Shown one piece after another: positions 35,538-44,493 of a stretch of DNA of 64,000 nt. The notes under the pieces are model-generated. The model worked only from the letters and a program-made list of their open reading frames with translations, ran no database searches and was not told the origin of the DNA. The stretch is from the NCBI GenBank assembly GCA_934754505.1, contig CAKVIE010000007.1, positions 43,684 through 107,683 on the forward strand, written 5' to 3'. Numbering within the stretch: the first letter of the stretch is position 1; every line of letters starts with the position of its first letter. Source of the DNA: an uncultured Candidatus Melainabacteria bacterium. GTDB lineage: Bacteria > Cyanobacteriota > Vampirovibrionia > Gastranaerophilales > Gastranaerophilaceae. The translations under genes were made by a program, and so were the position numbers.

Positions 35538-35810
35538 ATGGGATACATTATTTTAAAAAGCGTAGCATATTTATTTCAAGCAACTTTTTTCATTTTAATC
35601 GTAAGTTGTTTTTTAACTTGGCTGCCAAATATCGACTGGTACAAACAGCCTTTTAGATTTTTTGCTGATTTCAGCAATTTCTTTTTCGCTCCGTGCAGAA
35701 AAATAGTCCCACCGATATACGGAATTGACCTTTCTCCGATATTAGCCTTTATAATTTTAGGAGTTCTTGAAAAAATAATCATCGGATTATTAGCAGCTAT
35801 TTTATTATAA
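35538..35810 (+). CDS. YggT family membrane protein
   Basis: A 90-residue protein with two hydrophobic helices and the YggT/YlmG signature YGIDLSPILAFIILGVL in the second half. The family is linked to cell division or osmotic shock in different bacteria and is conserved in Cyanobacteria and plastids. AGGAGAA precedes the ATG at 35538; the open frame starts earlier at 35454 inside the mtnP end. It is convergent with bioY, 4 bases apart. Confidence 0.88.
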   Translation: MGYIILKSVAYLFQATFFILIVSCFLTWLPNIDWYKQPFRFFADFSNFFFAPCRKIVPPIYGIDLSPILAFIILGVLEKIIIGLLAAILL

Positions 35811-35814
35811 AATC

Positions 35815-36498
35815 TTATATTGATGTCAAAATCCAAATAAATTTTCTAAAGAATTTTGCAACAAACATAAAAATTACACCTAACACAAAGTCGTAAACTG
35901 CTCTGATTAAACTTTCATAAAGCAGCCAATCCATTATATAAGAAGAATTTTCGTGTCTTATTAGCGAAACCAGAAGCATATAGAAAAATCCTGTAATATG
36001 GATAGCCAATACACCTGATAAAGCAGCAATAATAATGTTTTTAGCACTTCTTTCTTTAGAAGTTATTCCGCCGGCAACAAGAGCAGCAGGAATAAAGCCT
36101 AAAATATATCCGAAAACAGGTTGAACGACATAATCAAAGCCGCCGCCCAAGCCAAAAACTGGAATTAGAGCAAGCCCGATTACGATATAGAAAAATACAG
36201 AAGTAACACAGCATGCTGCTCCCAACAAAACCGCCGTAAATAAAATTATCGGCACCTGAGGGATATAAAAATACGATTTCAAAGCAAAAACAGAAGCGAA
36301 ATCTGTTGCGATTGACGGATGCAGCAAACATTCCAAAGGATAAAGACAATTTAAGACTTTTATTCTGGTAAATGTTGCAATTATCAATAAAACCGTGCAA
36401 AAGGCGGTTAAGGTCAAAATACCTATCAACCTCAAAGGTGAATACCTTGCTTCGGTTTTTTGCGGTTCGTTATGCATAGTTGTTTGATAATCAGTCAT
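35815..36498 (-). CDS. bioY: Biotin transporter BioY
   Basis: A 227-residue S-component of an energy-coupling factor transporter with about six helices. The typical BioY pattern is PIILFTAVLLGAACCVTSVFFYIVIGLALIPVFGLGGG followed by VQPVFGYILGF. It binds biotin and needs a shared EcfAT module, which is not in this window. No birA box was noticed. It overlaps the rimI end by 8 bases and is transcribed with it. Confidence 0.85.
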   Translation of the reverse strand: MTDYQTTMHNEPQKTEARYSPLRLIGILTLTAFCTVLLIIATFTRIKVLNCLYPLECLLHPSIATDFASVFALKSYFYIPQVPIILFTAVLLGAACCVTSVFFYIVIGLALIPVFGLGGGFDYVVQPVFGYILGFIPAALVAGGITSKERSAKNIIIAALSGVLAIHITGFFYMLLVSLIRHENSSYIMDWLLYESLIRAVYDFVLGVIFMFVAKFFRKFIWILTSI

Positions 36499-37012
36499 TT
36501 TTCTTCTCTTTTAATTCTTCTTTTACGGCTTTGAAATTTGTTTTAAATTTGTCATACCAAATATTTTCGGTAAACATAATTAAAGCATCTTCATTATTAT
36601 CCTGATAATATTTTTTTCGTGTTCCGATTGTTGAAAAACCGAATTTTTCATACAAGGAAATTGCAGGAACATTGCTTGCTCGAACCTCAAGAGTAACGTA
36701 TTTAATCATTTTTTTATAACATTCATCAATTAAATCCGCCATAAGTCTTTTTGCAATGCCTTGACGTCTAAAGTCAGGATGAGTAGCTATTGTTGTGATA
36801 TGAGCTTCTTCAAGAATTTGCCAAAATCCGTAAAACCCCGTCATTTTACCGTCTTTTGTCATAAAACATTTATAAGTTGCTAATTTATTTTCAATTTCAC
36901 TCTCAAAAGATTTTTTTGACCAATGATGATTTGGATAAGATATTTCTTCAATTTCCATAACCATATCGAGGTCATTTTTTGTTATTCTTTTTAATCTCAA
37001 TGTTTTATCCAT
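36491..37012 (-). CDS. rimI: Ribosomal protein S18 alanine N-acetyltransferase-like
   Basis: A 173-residue GNAT acetyltransferase. LKRITKNDLDMVMEIEEISYPNHHWSKKSFESEI and ATHPDFRRQGIAKRLMADLIDEC are RimI motifs, with the acetyl-CoA RxxGIAKRL loop. EVRASNVPAISLYEKFGF follows, another RimI block. RimI acetylates the N-terminal alanine of ribosomal protein S18. It is followed by bioY. RimI versus a general GNAT is likely but not certain. Confidence 0.83.
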   Translation of the reverse strand: MDKTLRLKRITKNDLDMVMEIEEISYPNHHWSKKSFESEIENKLATYKCFMTKDGKMTGFYGFWQILEEAHITTIATHPDFRRQGIAKRLMADLIDECYKKMIKYVTLEVRASNVPAISLYEKFGFSTIGTRKKYYQDNNEDALIMFTENIWYDKFKTNFKAVKEELKEKKND

Positions 37013-37122
37013 AACGAGATTATTTTAGCATAGCTTACGGATTTTGGCAGAACTTTTTATTTTGTAAAAAATTTTACATATTGGAAAAAATAATTTATCC
37101 TATTAATAATAAGGGGAAATTT

Positions 37123-39060
37123 ATGAAAAAAAGTATTTTAATTTTAGCTTTAATATTAGCAGTCGCACCTGCAAATGCAAAAGATTCTATTTTTGACGGC
37201 ACGATAGATTTAATGGCGGAACCGCAAGTTTCTGCAACTAAAAAAATCGACAAGGTTGAAAAAGAAATAGAAAATATTCAAGAAAACATAAAAAAACAAG
37301 AAGCTTCTATCGAAAAAATCACAAATGACGAAGCGGATAAAATGATTAATAATGCTATTCTTTCGGTTAAACAACAAAAATATTATGCAAAACAAATGAA
37401 AAAAATAAAGGCAAAAGAAGAAAAATTTGCAAAAAAACAAGCAAAATTAAAGGCTAAACTTGAAGAAAAGCAATTAAAACTTGAAAAAGAGAAAGCTGAA
37501 GTTGAAATAAAAAAACAACTCCTTCAAGCTTCACTTGAAGCAAGACATTCCGCAGTAAAAAATGCAGAAGAAACAGCTGAAAAAAACACATCAGATACTA
37601 TTAAAAAAGCAAAAGAATATAAAAATAATTTATCAGACAAAGAAGAAAATATTTCCGACACAACTTCAAACATAACTAACGAAAAAAATATTTCAGACAA
37701 AAAACAAACCGAAACAAAAGTTGAAAAAGAGCAAAATGCCGTTGACATTACTCAAATACCCCCTGTTTCAATCGAAAAAACTGCAAAAGATTATAAAAAA
37801 CAAATAAAAAATGCAGGCTTGAAATTCAACAAAGAAGAATTCATTAAACAAGCTGAAATGAATAATACACAGATGATTGAAGCCTTTTTAAAAGCAGGCA
37901 TGAAACCTGATGTTACAAATGAGTCCGGTACAACACCTTTGATATGGGCAAGTTTCAACGGAAATTCCGAAATCGTCAAAATGCTTATCGAATCAGGTGC
38001 AAATGTGAATGCAGTCAACCGTGACGGCTTTACGCCATTACATGCAGCCGTTGAAAGCGAAAATGTTGCCATCGTAAGATATCTTTTGAAAAACGGTGCA
38101 AATTTGAAAACAGAAACCTACGCAGATAAAACAACTCCGCTACATACCGCTTGCTTCAAGGGAAATAAAGAAATAGCTCAGATTTTGGTTGTTGCCGGTG
38201 CAGATGTGAATGCAAAAAATATTCATGGTGCAACACCTGTTGTAACAGCTGCTTTTTACGGCAAAAAAGGTCTTGTTGAATATTTAACAACAGCAGGTGC
38301 TAATTTAGATGCAAAATCCGAGGACGGAAAAATCCTTGCCGTTTCTGCTATTTCGACGGGCAAAACAAATGTTTTTGAAGAATTAATTGATGCGGGAGCA
38401 AATGTTAATCAAAAAGACGAAAACGGAAAAACAATGTTGCACGCAGCGGTTGAAAAAGCCGATATTAAAACAGCTCAAGAGTTACTTTTAAAAGGTGCAG
38501 ATGTCAATGCAACCTTCAAAAAAGGTGAAAATACAGAATTAACTCCGCTTCATTTGGCAGCTTTAAACAAAGATAAAGCAATGGTTAAAATGCTTTTGAA
38601 AAATGATGCCGACAAAAATGCAAAAGACGGATTAAACGGTGCAACACCGTTAGAAGCTGCAATTCTTGTCGGAGATAATGATTCTGCAACGATTTTAATT
38701 GAAAATGGAGCTGATGTTAATACTCTTGATAAAAACAACTTTACTCCCGCAGATATTGCACTTGCATTAAAAAATGAATTTTTATTGAAAAAAATTGTAA
38801 CAAACGGTGGGTTGTTCGGCAAAAAAACAGGCGGAATTTTAGTTCCATACGGTTGTTCAATAGTTTATAACGAAGAAAAAGATTTATACAACATTGATAT
38901 CAAAAATGCGATTTCTGCCGTCAAAAGGCTTGAAGAAACACCGAGTAAAGAGTATAACGACTATATGATGAAAACGAATTCTTTCAGAAATGAAAGAGGA
39001 TTTGTTTTGGATAAACACGCATACAAAGTTTATCCGTTATTGTTTGAGTCGATAGAATAA
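37123..39060 (+). CDS. Secreted ankyrin-repeat protein with coiled coil
   Basis: A 645-residue protein. A signal peptide (MKKSILILALILAVAPANA) is followed by an extended Lys/Glu-rich coiled coil (about 25-125), a charged linker, and about nine ankyrin repeats (about 235-560) with the TPLHxAxxxGxxEIVxxLLxxGAxVN pattern. A C-terminal domain of about 80 residues follows. The start at 37123 is set by AAGGGGA; an earlier ATG at 37081 is rejected. It is probably a periplasmic or exported protein-protein interaction protein. hemW overlaps its stop by one base (TAATG), so the two are coupled. Confidence 0.9.
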   Translation: MKKSILILALILAVAPANAKDSIFDGTIDLMAEPQVSATKKIDKVEKEIENIQENIKKQEASIEKITNDEADKMINNAILSVKQQKYYAKQMKKIKAKEEKFAKKQAKLKAKLEEKQLKLEKEKAEVEIKKQLLQASLEARHSAVKNAEETAEKNTSDTIKKAKEYKNNLSDKEENISDTTSNITNEKNISDKKQTETKVEKEQNAVDITQIPPVSIEKTAKDYKKQIKNAGLKFNKEEFIKQAEMNNTQMIEAFLKAGMKPDVTNESGTTPLIWASFNGNSEIVKMLIESGANVNAVNRDGFTPLHAAVESENVAIVRYLLKNGANLKTETYADKTTPLHTACFKGNKEIAQILVVAGADVNAKNIHGATPVVTAAFYGKKGLVEYLTTAGANLDAKSEDGKILAVSAISTGKTNVFEELIDAGANVNQKDENGKTMLHAAVEKADIKTAQELLLKGADVNATFKKGENTELTPLHLAALNKDKAMVKMLLKNDADKNAKDGLNGATPLEAAILVGDNDSATILIENGADVNTLDKNNFTPADIALALKNEFLLKKIVTNGGLFGKKTGGILVPYGCSIVYNEEKDLYNIDIKNAISAVKRLEETPSKEYNDYMMKTNSFRNERGFVLDKHAYKVYPLLFESIE

Positions 39061-40142
39061 TGCCGACAAGCGTTTACATACATATTCCATTTTGCAGGCG
39101 AAAGTGTAATTATTGCACTTTCGCTTCATATTCCGATTTACAGCTTATTGATGAATATGTTCTTGCTTTGACATCGGAAATTTCACAAAGGTATAAAGGT
39201 GAAAATCTCAAAACTCTTTATATAGGCGGAGGAACACCATCTCTTTTGCCTGCCGGTCATTTAAAAAAAATAATTTCATTATTTAATTATAAAAACAATG
39301 CGGAAATCACTTGCGAGGCAAATCCTGAAAATCTTTCTTATGATTGGCTTTCAGAAGTGTTTCAAAACGGAATAAACCGTTTAAGTCTTGGTGTACAGAG
39401 TTTTGATGATAAAATTCTCAAAATAATCGGTCGAAAACATACCGTAAAAGCGGCTTTTGATGCAATTTTCAATGCAAGAAAAGCAGGTTTTAAAAATATT
39501 AACGTAGATTTAATTTACGGACTTCCGACTCAAACCATGCCCGACCTTTCAACATCTGTCATAACGGCATGTGAACTTGGAGTAGAACATATTTCATCTT
39601 ATGGGTTGAAGATTGAAGATGGTTCATATTTTGCAAAGAATCCGCCCGAAAAGCTTCCTGATGAAGATATGCAGGCAGATATGTATTTGAAATTGATAGA
39701 ACTTACAAAAAAATACGGCTATAAGCATTACGAAATCAGCAATTTCGCCCAAACGGGGTACGAATCAAAACACAATTTGACCTACTGGAGAGGTGAAAAT
39801 TATTACGGCTTTGGCTGTGCTGCAAGCGGTTTTGAGGGGAATTTAAGATATTCTCACGCAAGAACAATCCCAGAATATTTAAAAGGACCTGTTTTATTGA
39901 CTGAAAAAGAATTTTTAACAGATGAAATATTGCTTGAAGAAGCTGTTTTTTTAGGTTTGAGAAAAGCTGACGGAATTGACATAAATAAAATCAACAAAAG
40001 ATTTTCGATAGATTTTGAAAAAAAATATGCAAAAATTCTGAAAAAATACGAAAAATATTTTATAAAAACCGACGTCGGCTATGCTTTTTCTGACGAAGGA
40101 TTTTTAATCAGCAATTACATCTTGTCGGATTTTATTGAGTAG
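39060..40142 (+). CDS. hemW: HemW-like radical SAM protein
   Basis: A 360-residue radical SAM protein of the HemN family. MPTSVYIHIPFCRRKCNYCTF gives the CxxxCxxC cluster, and LYIGGGTPSLL the GGGTPS motif. INRLSLGVQSFDDKILKIIGRKH and NVDLIYGLPTQT are standard. HemW handles haem and is not a true coproporphyrinogen oxidase; the motif alone does not fully separate HemW from HemN. It overlaps the ankyrin gene by one base, and tatD follows after 14 bases. Confidence 0.9.
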   Translation: MPTSVYIHIPFCRRKCNYCTFASYSDLQLIDEYVLALTSEISQRYKGENLKTLYIGGGTPSLLPAGHLKKIISLFNYKNNAEITCEANPENLSYDWLSEVFQNGINRLSLGVQSFDDKILKIIGRKHTVKAAFDAIFNARKAGFKNINVDLIYGLPTQTMPDLSTSVITACELGVEHISSYGLKIEDGSYFAKNPPEKLPDEDMQADMYLKLIELTKKYGYKHYEISNFAQTGYESKHNLTYWRGENYYGFGCAASGFEGNLRYSHARTIPEYLKGPVLLTEKEFLTDEILLEEAVFLGLRKADGIDINKINKRFSIDFEKKYAKILKKYEKYFIKTDVGYAFSDEGFLISNYILSDFIE

Positions 40143-40156
40143 GCTATTATTAAATT

Positions 40157-40936
40157 ATGATTGACACGCACGCACATATAGATATGGATTGTTATAAAGA
40201 CAAATTTGACGCCTTGCTTGAGGATATAAAAAACTCTGGTGTCGAAAAAGTCATAATTCCGGGGGTTATTCCGCAGGATTTTCCAAAAATTATTGATTTG
40301 ATTGACAAATACGATAATTTGTTTGGTGCAATAGGTGTTCACCCGTCGGAATTAAAAGATGTTGAAGAAAATTGGGAAGAACTTGTCGAAAAATATCTTT
40401 CTCACCCGAAAGTCGTTGCTGTCGGCGAAATAGGACTTGATTTCTATTGGGATAAAGAAGAAGAAAATCATATTTTGCAGCGAGAAGTTTTGACAAAGCA
40501 GGTTAAAATTGCAAAAAAATACAATCTTCCGATTTTAATTCACGATAGAGAAGCCCACGGTGATTGTTTTGATATTTTGTCAAAAGAAATCCACGGTGAA
40601 ATTCCTGTCGTAATGCATTGTTTTTCAGGTTCACCCGAATTTGCGGAAAGATGCATAAAACAAGGCTGGTACATTGCTCTCGGAGGTGTTGTAACTTTCA
40701 AAAACGCAAAAAAAATGAAAGAAGTTGCAAAACAAATTCCGTTAGATAAGCTTTTATTGGAAACGGATTCACCATATTTGACTCCGACACCGTTTAGAGG
40801 AGAAGAAAATTCTCCTGCTTATGTAAAATATGTAGCAGAAGAAATTGCCAAAATTCGTGAAATATCTTTTGAAGAAGTTGACGAACAAACAACAAAAAAT
40901 GCAGAGAAAATATTTAATTTCAGCGGAAAAAGATGA
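40157..40936 (+). CDS. tatD: TatD-family metal-dependent deoxyribonuclease
   Basis: A 259-residue TIM-barrel hydrolase. IDTHAHIDMDCYKD, AIGVHP, VGEIGLDFYWDK, LPILIHDREAHGDC, VVMHCFSGSPEFAERC and LLLETDSPYLTPTPFRGEENSP are the expected motifs, with the metal-binding His, Glu and Asp residues present. TatD proteins degrade DNA and repair 3' ends. It overlaps the tlyA start by 4 bases. Confidence 0.95.
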   Translation: MIDTHAHIDMDCYKDKFDALLEDIKNSGVEKVIIPGVIPQDFPKIIDLIDKYDNLFGAIGVHPSELKDVEENWEELVEKYLSHPKVVAVGEIGLDFYWDKEEENHILQREVLTKQVKIAKKYNLPILIHDREAHGDCFDILSKEIHGEIPVVMHCFSGSPEFAERCIKQGWYIALGGVVTFKNAKKMKEVAKQIPLDKLLLETDSPYLTPTPFRGEENSPAYVKYVAEEIAKIREISFEEVDEQTTKNAEKIFNFSGKR

Positions 40937-41751
40937 AAGACAGATTAGATAAAATTTTATTTGAATTAGGTTATTTTGAAACCAAAAACAAGGCACAAGC
41001 GGCAATTATGGCAGGTGATGTCAAAATTGACGATGTCAAAATGACCAAAGCAGGCACAAAAATTGAATATTCAGATAAAATGAAAATAGAAATTAAAACA
41101 ATGCCTTTTGTATCAAGAGGCGGTTTTAAGCTTGCAAAGGCTGTTTCTGCATTTAATCTCGATTTAAAAGACAAAATTTGTCTTGATGCAGGTGCATCGA
41201 CAGGCGGTTTTACAGATTGCATGCTCCAAAACGGAGCAAAAAAAGTTTATTCCGTTGACGTCGGATACGGGCAATTTGCTTGGAAACTCAGAACTGACAA
41301 CCGTGTTAAAGTTGTTGAAAGAGTTAATATAAAAAATTGTGATGAAAAAGATATTTTTGATGAAAATGATGAACGTCCGAGCTTTTGTGCAACTGACCTT
41401 TCATTTATTTCTGTTACAAAAGTTCTTCCGAATATAAAAAAGATGCTGCAAACTGAAAATATTGAAATTGTCACCCTTATTAAACCTCAATTTGAAGCAG
41501 GAAAAGATGAAGTCGGCAAAAACGGTGTTGTCCGTGACAAAAATACTCATATAAAAGTAATAAATGAAGTTTTGGACTTCACATCAGGACTTGGTCTTAA
41601 GCCTTTGAATTTAACCGTTTCTCCCATAAAAGGACCTGCAGGAAATATAGAATATCTTGCTTATTTTTCAGATTTTGATGAAAAAAAATCCGATTTTAAT
41701 ATAGATGAAACCGTTGAAAATGCTTTTATAACTTTATCAAATAAAGATTAG
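40933..41751 (+). CDS. tlyA: TlyA family rRNA 2'-O-methyltransferase
   Basis: A 272-residue protein with an N-terminal S4 RNA-binding domain (RLDKILFELGYFETKNKAQAAIMAG, residues 3-27, and DDVKMTKAGTKIEYSD) and a Rossmann methyltransferase domain (LDAGASTGGFTDCMLQNGAKKVYSVDVGYGQ, DLSFISV, LIKPQFEAGKDEVGKNGVVRD). TlyA methylates 16S and 23S rRNA. It is the third gene of the hemW-tatD-tlyA run, with the PHP gene 34 bases on. Confidence 0.94.
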   Translation: MKDRLDKILFELGYFETKNKAQAAIMAGDVKIDDVKMTKAGTKIEYSDKMKIEIKTMPFVSRGGFKLAKAVSAFNLDLKDKICLDAGASTGGFTDCMLQNGAKKVYSVDVGYGQFAWKLRTDNRVKVVERVNIKNCDEKDIFDENDERPSFCATDLSFISVTKVLPNIKKMLQTENIEIVTLIKPQFEAGKDEVGKNGVVRDKNTHIKVINEVLDFTSGLGLKPLNLTVSPIKGPAGNIEYLAYFSDFDEKKSDFNIDETVENAFITLSNKD

Positions 41752-41785
41752 TGATTATTTTTTGATTTTATAATACAATTTTTTT

Positions 41786-42640
41786 ATGATAAAAACTGAT
41801 TTACATGTTCATAGTAACTGCTCGGACGGCAGCGATTCGATTTCGGATTTGATTGAAAATATCAAAAAATCTGACATCAAAATTTTTTCGCTCACTGACC
41901 ACGATACTATTGAAGGTGTTCGAGAAATTGAAAAAATAATCCCCTCAAACGTAACTTTTATCAAAGGGGTTGAATTGACCTGCCAGACTGAATTCTTCAA
42001 ATGCCACATTTTAGGATTTGATTATAATCCTGATGATAAAGGCTTGAACGATTTAATAAAACTCGGCGAGGAACTTCGCAGAATTAAACTCGAAAAAAGA
42101 ATTGATTATCTTCAAGATGTTTGGAATATCGATTTAACACAAGAAGAACTTGATTGGCTTTATTCAAGGAAAAGTGTTGTAAAAACTCATTTCGCAAATA
42201 TTCTTGTTAATCGAAAACTCGCTGATGACAATGTTTCTGCAATGAAAAAATATCTTGATGCCTGCAAAACAGGAAACACAAAATTTGATGCAAAAGAAGC
42301 TGTTAATGTTTTGATAAATGCAGGAGCAATTCCGATTTGGGCACATCCGCTTGGCGGAGAAGGTGAAGTTCATTTGACAAAAGATGAATTCAAGCACCGT
42401 TTGGAATATATGAAAAGCATTGGTATTCAAGGCTTTGAATGTTTCTATTCAAGATACAACAAGGAAGAAGAACAATTTTTAAAACAATGTGCTGAAGAAA
42501 ATAATATGTTAATAAGCGGCGGCAGTGACTATCACGGCACAAACAAACTCAACATTCAGCTTGGGAAATTAAACACTGACAATACCCCTATAAACGTAGC
42601 AGAATTAACAGTTCTCGACAAATTAGGAATAAAACAATAA
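41786..42640 (+). CDS. PHP-domain phosphoesterase
   Basis: A 284-residue polymerase-and-histidinol-phosphatase-type protein: TDLHVHSNCSDGSDS, FSLTDHDTIEGVREIEK, FIKGVELTCQ, AIPIWAHPLGGEGEVH and ISGGSDYHGTNK supply the metal-binding His and Asp residues. Homologues are RNase AM/YciV-type exonucleases or nucleotide phosphatases. It probably removes 5' nucleotides from RNA or 3',5'-bisphosphates. Confidence 0.9.
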   Translation: MIKTDLHVHSNCSDGSDSISDLIENIKKSDIKIFSLTDHDTIEGVREIEKIIPSNVTFIKGVELTCQTEFFKCHILGFDYNPDDKGLNDLIKLGEELRRIKLEKRIDYLQDVWNIDLTQEELDWLYSRKSVVKTHFANILVNRKLADDNVSAMKKYLDACKTGNTKFDAKEAVNVLINAGAIPIWAHPLGGEGEVHLTKDEFKHRLEYMKSIGIQGFECFYSRYNKEEEQFLKQCAEENNMLISGGSDYHGTNKLNIQLGKLNTDNTPINVAELTVLDKLGIKQ

Positions 42641-42670
42641 AAAAACACCTGCCTTTTGACAGATGTTTTT
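42641..42670. terminator. Bidirectional terminator between the PHP and DUF1858 genes
   Basis: AAAAACACCTG and CAGATGTTTTT with one mismatch on the plus strand, which becomes a G-U pair on the minus strand. It serves the PHP gene on the plus strand and the DUF1858 gene on the minus strand. Confidence 0.75.
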
Positions 42671-42690
42671 TATTTTGAAAAATAAATTTA

Positions 42691-42891
42691 TTATTCGCCA
42701 ATCATTTCGTTGATTTCTGTAACCATTTCATCGGCATCAAAACCGTGAACTTTTGCACCGGCTTCTAAATTTTCAAATTTAGCAGCTGCACAACCGATAC
42801 AACCCATGCCGTATTTTGCAAATATTTCGAGTGTTTCGGGGTGATTTTGAACGATATCGATAATGCTCATATCTTTTGAAACTTTTGCCAT
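42691..42891 (-). CDS. DUF1858 redox-type small protein
   Basis: A 66-residue protein of the DUF1858 family: MSIIDIVQNHPETLEIFAKYGMGCIGCAAAKFENLEAGAKVHG, with a CxxC (CIGC). The family is often fused or next to hybrid-cluster and sulfur-handling proteins and probably has a redox or metal-binding role. The start at 42891 follows AGAGGAAAA; an upstream frame to 42930 is not needed. It is divergent from the small gene at 42975. Confidence 0.85.
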   Translation of the reverse strand: MAKVSKDMSIIDIVQNHPETLEIFAKYGMGCIGCAAAKFENLEAGAKVHGFDADEMVTEINEMIGE

Positions 42892-42974
42892 AATTTTCCT
42901 CTTTCCGATTGCTTTTTTGATTTTCATCATTAAAAATAAACTACTAAGATATTATACTACAAAGGAGTAAAAAA

Positions 42975-43139
42975 ATGGAATTAGCCAAAACAAATTTATT
43001 TGAAAAATTACAAAAAGAAACTCCTATCGGACTTTGTGCCTTGGGTTTAGGCAAAAAACCAAATCTTTCAAAACAAAAAAAATCAAAAGGTTATCCGAAA
43101 TTTTTCGGCTTTGACAGAGTCAGCCCGATTGCAAACTAA
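42975..43139 (+). CDS. Small basic hypothetical protein (54 residues)
   Basis: ATG at 42975 after a strong AAAGGAG, 54 codons, stop at 43137-43139. The product begins MELAKTNLFEKLQKE and ends with PKFFGFDRVSPIAN; the central part is Lys-rich (KKPNLSKQKKSKGYP). It contains one Cys. The clear binding site and sensible codon use make it a likely gene. It is divergent from the DUF1858 gene. I do not recognise the family. Confidence 0.7.
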   Translation: MELAKTNLFEKLQKETPIGLCALGLGKKPNLSKQKKSKGYPKFFGFDRVSPIAN

Positions 43140-43200
43140 AAAAATACTCTAAGAATTTATAAAAAATCTTCGAGCATTCAATCTGTTTAAAACTTCAGAA

Positions 43201-43710
43201 TTAGCTGTCTGAATCACCGTGTTCCTTTAATAATCTTTCAAAATCAGACGGTTTGATACTTTGGACAAAGTTTCTGAATTCTTGAGCTTCTTCCTCATCT
43301 TTTTGCTCGTTACAAGTAACAGAACCATTCATCAAGACTGTTTCCGTAACGTAAATAGGAGCTTCGGCTCTCAATGCAAGTGCTATCGCATCTGACGGAC
43401 GAGCATCTACCTGCAATACATTGTTGTCCCTGTTTGATAAATAAACCGTTGAAAAATAAGTTTCGTTATCAACATCGTTTATCTCAATTTTTTCAATATC
43501 ATAACCCGCAGCCTTGATAAAATTTATCATCAAATCGTGAGTCATCGGTCTTACAACCTTGATATTTTCGATTTTACGGATTATAGAACTCGCTTCGGCT
43601 GAACCAATCCATATCGGCAAAGCCTTTCTGTTTTCCATATCATTGAGAACAACAATCGGATTCCCCGTTCTCGTATCAATCGCTATTCCCATTACTTGCA
43701 TTTGAATCAT
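43201..43710 (-). CDS. Bifunctional nuclease (DUF151) family protein
   Basis: A 169-residue protein with the BFN/DUF151 domain: VMGIAIDTRTGNPIVVLND, LPIWIGSAEASSI, and the LQVDARPSDAIALALRAEAPIYV signature. The family includes plant and bacterial nucleases and stress-response proteins. It lies after map, 27 bases apart, at the end of the spc-type run. Confidence 0.9.
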   Translation of the reverse strand: MIQMQVMGIAIDTRTGNPIVVLNDMENRKALPIWIGSAEASSIIRKIENIKVVRPMTHDLMINFIKAAGYDIEKIEINDVDNETYFSTVYLSNRDNNVLQVDARPSDAIALALRAEAPIYVTETVLMNGSVTCNEQKDEEEAQEFRNFVQSIKPSDFERLLKEHGDSDS

Positions 43711-43737
43711 TTTTTGCCCTTTTTATAATACTATATC

Positions 43738-44493
43738 TTATTCGGGAAGTTTCGTCAAAATATCAGCTCCGTTGTCAGTTACAAGACAAGTATGCTCAAA
43801 GTGTGCCGCAAAAGACTTATCCTTCGTTACAACACCCCAATTATCGTCTAAAACTTCAACATCGTCGCCGCCTAAAGTCAACATCGGCTCAACAGCAATT
43901 GTCATGCCTCTTTTCAAAACAAACGGACTATTTATTCTGTAATTGAATACAAAAGGTTCTTCATGCATATTTGCACCGACTCCGTGACCGCCGTAATTAC
44001 GAATAATGCCGAGATGGTTTTCATTTGCAACATCTTCAATCGCTCCTGAAACATCATCTAAAAGATTGCCTGACTTAAACTTTTCAAGTCCTGCATACAA
44101 AGATTTCTCCGTTATTTCGAGCAATCTTTTGTTTTCATCAGAAATTTCTCCGACAGGATATGTCCACGCCGAATCACCGACATAACCACGATATGTTGCA
44201 CAAACATCAACCGTGATAATATCACCTTCTTTTAATATTTGTTTTTCTGACGGAATACCGTGAACGACCATATCATTTACTGACGCACAAATCGTTGCAG
44301 GAAATCCGTTATATCCCAAACAACTCGGTTCACATTTGTTATCCTTGATAACCTGATATGCAACTTCATCTAAATATTTCGTTGAAACACCCGGTTTAAT
44401 AACATTTTTCATTTCCGCATGAACAAGAGCAACAACTCTGCCAGCTTCTCTCATTAATTTAATTTCGTAACCTGATTTTGCTTTTACACCCAT
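43738..44493 (-). CDS. map: Methionine aminopeptidase, type I
   Basis: Removes the N-terminal methionine from new proteins. The 251-residue protein has the metal ligands in VDVCATYRGYVGDSAWTYPVGE (Asp residues), GGHGVGANMHEEPFV (His) and IAVEPMLTLGG and ARFEHT-like FAAHFEHTCLVTD (Glu residues). It overlaps adk by one base. In many spc operons map follows adk, as here. Confidence 0.97.
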   Translation of the reverse strand: MGVKAKSGYEIKLMREAGRVVALVHAEMKNVIKPGVSTKYLDEVAYQVIKDNKCEPSCLGYNGFPATICASVNDMVVHGIPSEKQILKEGDIITVDVCATYRGYVGDSAWTYPVGEISDENKRLLEITEKSLYAGLEKFKSGNLLDDVSGAIEDVANENHLGIIRNYGGHGVGANMHEEPFVFNYRINSPFVLKRGMTIAVEPMLTLGGDDVEVLDDNWGVVTKDKSFAAHFEHTCLVTDNGADILTKLPE

